Assembly (NCBI RefSeq): GCF_014837295.1
Contig: NZ_JACYHB010000001.1
Span: 496,001 to 560,000 of the forward strand
Direction of reading: 5' to 3'
Source of the DNA: Cellulosimicrobium arenosum
GTDB taxonomy: Bacteria > Actinomycetota > Actinomycetes > Actinomycetales > Cellulomonadaceae
DNA length: 64,000 bases
The notes beneath the pieces were generated by a model. It did not search any database and was not told where the DNA came from. It saw nothing but the letters and a program-made list of their open reading frames with translations. Below are positions 62,635 through 64,000 of the stretch, one piece after another; the first letter of the stretch is position 1, and every line of letters starts with the position of its first letter. The translations under genes were made by a program, and so were the position numbers.

Positions 62635-63552
62635 ATGGCCTCCCACAGCGCGAAGAAGAGGAAGAGCAGGCCGGCGAAGAAGGCGACGAGTGCGGGGGGC
62701 GCCGGCTCGCCCGGATGGGCGTCGCCTGCTGCGCAGGTACTCCGCGTCCCGGACGGGTTCGACGTCGCGTCGTTCGACCGCCGGTCGACGCCCGGCTTCA
62801 CCGGGGACAAGTCGTCGGGCAGGGCCGCGGTCGCCGCGCACGGCGCGGAGCTGTCGGAGCTGCAGGAGCGGCTCTTCGCCGAGGGCCGCTGCGGCGGCTC
62901 GCGCTCGGTGCTGCTCGTGCTGCAGGGCATGGACACCGCCGGCAAGGGCGGGATCGTGCGCCACGTCGTGGGCCTCGTCGACCCGCAGGGGGTCGCGCAC
63001 CGCTCGTTCGCGGCGCCGACCGCCGAGGAGCGCCGCCACCACTTCCTGTGGCGCGTGCGCCGTTCCCTGCCCCGGCCGGGCTACATCGGTGTGTTCGACC
63101 GTTCGCACTACGAGGACGTGCTCGTCGCCCGCGTCGAGAACCTCGTACCGCCCGAGACGTGGGAGAAGCGGTACGACGAGATCAACCGGTTCGAGGAGAA
63201 GATCGTCGCGTCCGGCACGCCGATCGTGAAGGTGGCGCTCATGGTCTCCTACGAGGAGCAGCGCGAGCGCCTGGCAGAACGGCTGGATCGCCCGGACAAG
63301 TTCTGGAAGTACGACCCGAACGACGTCGACGCGCGCTCGCTGTGGCCGCACTACCAGGACGCGTACCAGGCGATGCTGGACCGGACGAACACCGAGGTCG
63401 CGCCCTGGCACGTCGTGCCGGCGGACCGCAAGTGGTTCGCTCGTCTCGCCGTCAGCGAGCTGCTGCTCGACGCGTTGCGACGGCTCGACCTGGGCTGGCC
63501 TCCGGCGACGTTCGACGTCGAGGTCGAGAAGCGGAGGCTCGCGGCCACCTGA
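62635..63552 (+). CDS. ppk2: Polyphosphate kinase 2 family protein
   Basis: A 305-aa PPK2 with a basic N-terminus (KKRKSRPAKKA), Walker A-like QGMDTAGKGGIVRHV, lid and base region FDRSHYEDVLVARVENL, and KVALMVSYEEQRERLAERLDRPDKFWKYDPNDVDARSLWPHYQDAYQAMLDRT. It moves phosphate between polyphosphate and nucleotides. The class (I, II, III) cannot be settled, though single-domain length suits class I or III. It is the last plus-strand gene here. Confidence 0.93.
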   Translation: MASHSAKKRKSRPAKKATSAGGAGSPGWASPAAQVLRVPDGFDVASFDRRSTPGFTGDKSSGRAAVAAHGAELSELQERLFAEGRCGGSRSVLLVLQGMDTAGKGGIVRHVVGLVDPQGVAHRSFAAPTAEERRHHFLWRVRRSLPRPGYIGVFDRSHYEDVLVARVENLVPPETWEKRYDEINRFEEKIVASGTPIVKVALMVSYEEQRERLAERLDRPDKFWKYDPNDVDARSLWPHYQDAYQAMLDRTNTEVAPWHVVPADRKWFARLAVSELLLDALRRLDLGWPPATFDVEVEKRRLAAT

Positions 63553-63562
63553 GCCCGCACGC

Positions 63563-64000
63563 TCAGCCGACGAGTGCGCGACCGTCCTCGGCGAGCGCAC
63601 CGAGGCGGGACAGCGCCCGGTAGTACTTCTTCCGGTATCCGCCGGCCAGCATCTCGTCCGTGAAGAGACCGTGCTCACCCCCGCCGGCGAGCAGGACGGG
63701 CACGTCACGGTCGTAGAGACGATCGACCAGGACGACGAGGCGCAGCGCGGTGGCCTGCTCGGCGACCGGGTGCACCCCCGTGAGCGCGACGAGCTCGACG
63801 CCGTCGAGCATCGCGCCGTAGCGGCTCGGGTGCACGCGAGCGAGGTGGGTGAGCACGTCGTCGAACGCGTCGAGCGTCGCTCCCGGTACGGAGCCCGCGG
63901 CCGCACGGATCGCGGACCCGGGCAGGGGCGCGGAGTCGGTGACGACCGCCCGGTGCCGGTAGTCCTCTCCGTCGACGCGCAGGACCTCGAAGCGGTCCGC
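63563..64000 (-). CDS. zapE: AFG1/ZapE-like ATPase (3' part, runs off the window)
   Basis: Only the C-terminal about 145 residues are present. The frame is open to the window end: ADRFEVLRVDGEDYRHRA, then the family ending TGVHPVAEQATALRLVVLVDRLYDRDVPVLLAGGGEHGLFTDEMLAGGYRKKYYRALSRLGAL. In AFG1/ZapE proteins this segment lies in the sensor region. ATP-binding motifs lie outside the window. ZapE-type ATPases are linked to cell division; the family is also called LACE1/AFG1. Confidence 0.85.
   Translation of the reverse strand, partial: ADRFEVLRVDGEDYRHRAVVTDSAPLPGSAIRAAAGSVPGATLDAFDDVLTHLARVHPSRYGAMLDGVELVALTGVHPVAEQATALRLVVLVDRLYDRDVPVLLAGGGEHGLFTDEMLAGGYRKKYYRALSRLGALAEDGRALVG

Overview
The window is about 64 kb of very GC-rich DNA with almost every codon ending in G or C. 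It looks like the chromosome of an actinobacterium, most likely a Micrococcales member near Cellulomonas or Cellulosimicrobium. The evidence is a phosphatidylinositol mannoside operon (pgsA, acyltransferase, pimA), the order yebC-ruvCAB-yajC-secDF-apt-relA, an actinobacterial SOS box, Rv-type protein families, and many genes whose -10 element lies 6-8 nt before the start codon (leaderless). I see no prophage, IS element or CRISPR array. It is mainly core genome with a few accessory or damaged genes.

Layout. 1-6.8 kb: aspS (-); an ECF-type sigma factor followed by a GH128-like glycosidase that seems to be the broken second half of the same protein; a PPOX-class flavoprotein; a small unknown protein; and a radical SAM protein split by a mini-intein and preceded by a perfect LexA box. 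6.9-10.4 kb: a TPP riboswitch and the three-gene ECF transporter ykoEDC. 10.4-16.9 kb: an M23 peptidase, hisS, a metallo-beta-lactamase-fold hydrolase, a membrane-anchored cyclophilin, a DUF349 protein and an AbiEi-like protein. 16.9-19.1 kb: NHEJ functions as separate convergent genes (LigD-type polymerase and ATP-dependent ligase).

19.2-41.1 kb: a long mostly minus-strand block. Read in transcription order it is thrS-HIT-pgsA-patA-pimA-unknown, pdxS-NUDIX, (ClC transporter, MarR regulator and a membrane protein in between), pdxT-yebC-ruvC-ruvA-ruvB, yajC-secD-secF-apt-relA. This covers Thr-tRNA charging, PIM lipid synthesis, PLP synthesis, Holliday junction processing, Sec export, purine salvage and the stringent response.

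41.2-49 kb: a small antitoxin-like protein, a CYTH-CHAD protein, a frameshifted flippase-like membrane protein with a degenerate kinase domain, tRNA-Val(CAC), pabC-pabB (p-aminobenzoate), and a duplicated tRNA-Gly/Cys/Val triplet. 49-55.7 kb: an unknown DUF2993-like protein, hrpB helicase, a DUF2277 protein, recQ and two small unknowns. 55.8-62.6 kb: glgX-treY-treZ, coupled by 4-nt overlaps, converting glycogen or maltodextrin to trehalose. 62.6-64 kb: a PPK2 polyphosphate kinase and the 3' part of a zapE-like ATPase gene that runs off the window.

The most interesting points are the SOS-controlled, intein-split radical SAM gene; the interrupted sigma factor/glycosidase; the degenerate kinase-flippase fusion; a 28-bp perfect inverted repeat between yebC and ruvC; and the consistent leaderless promoter signature.
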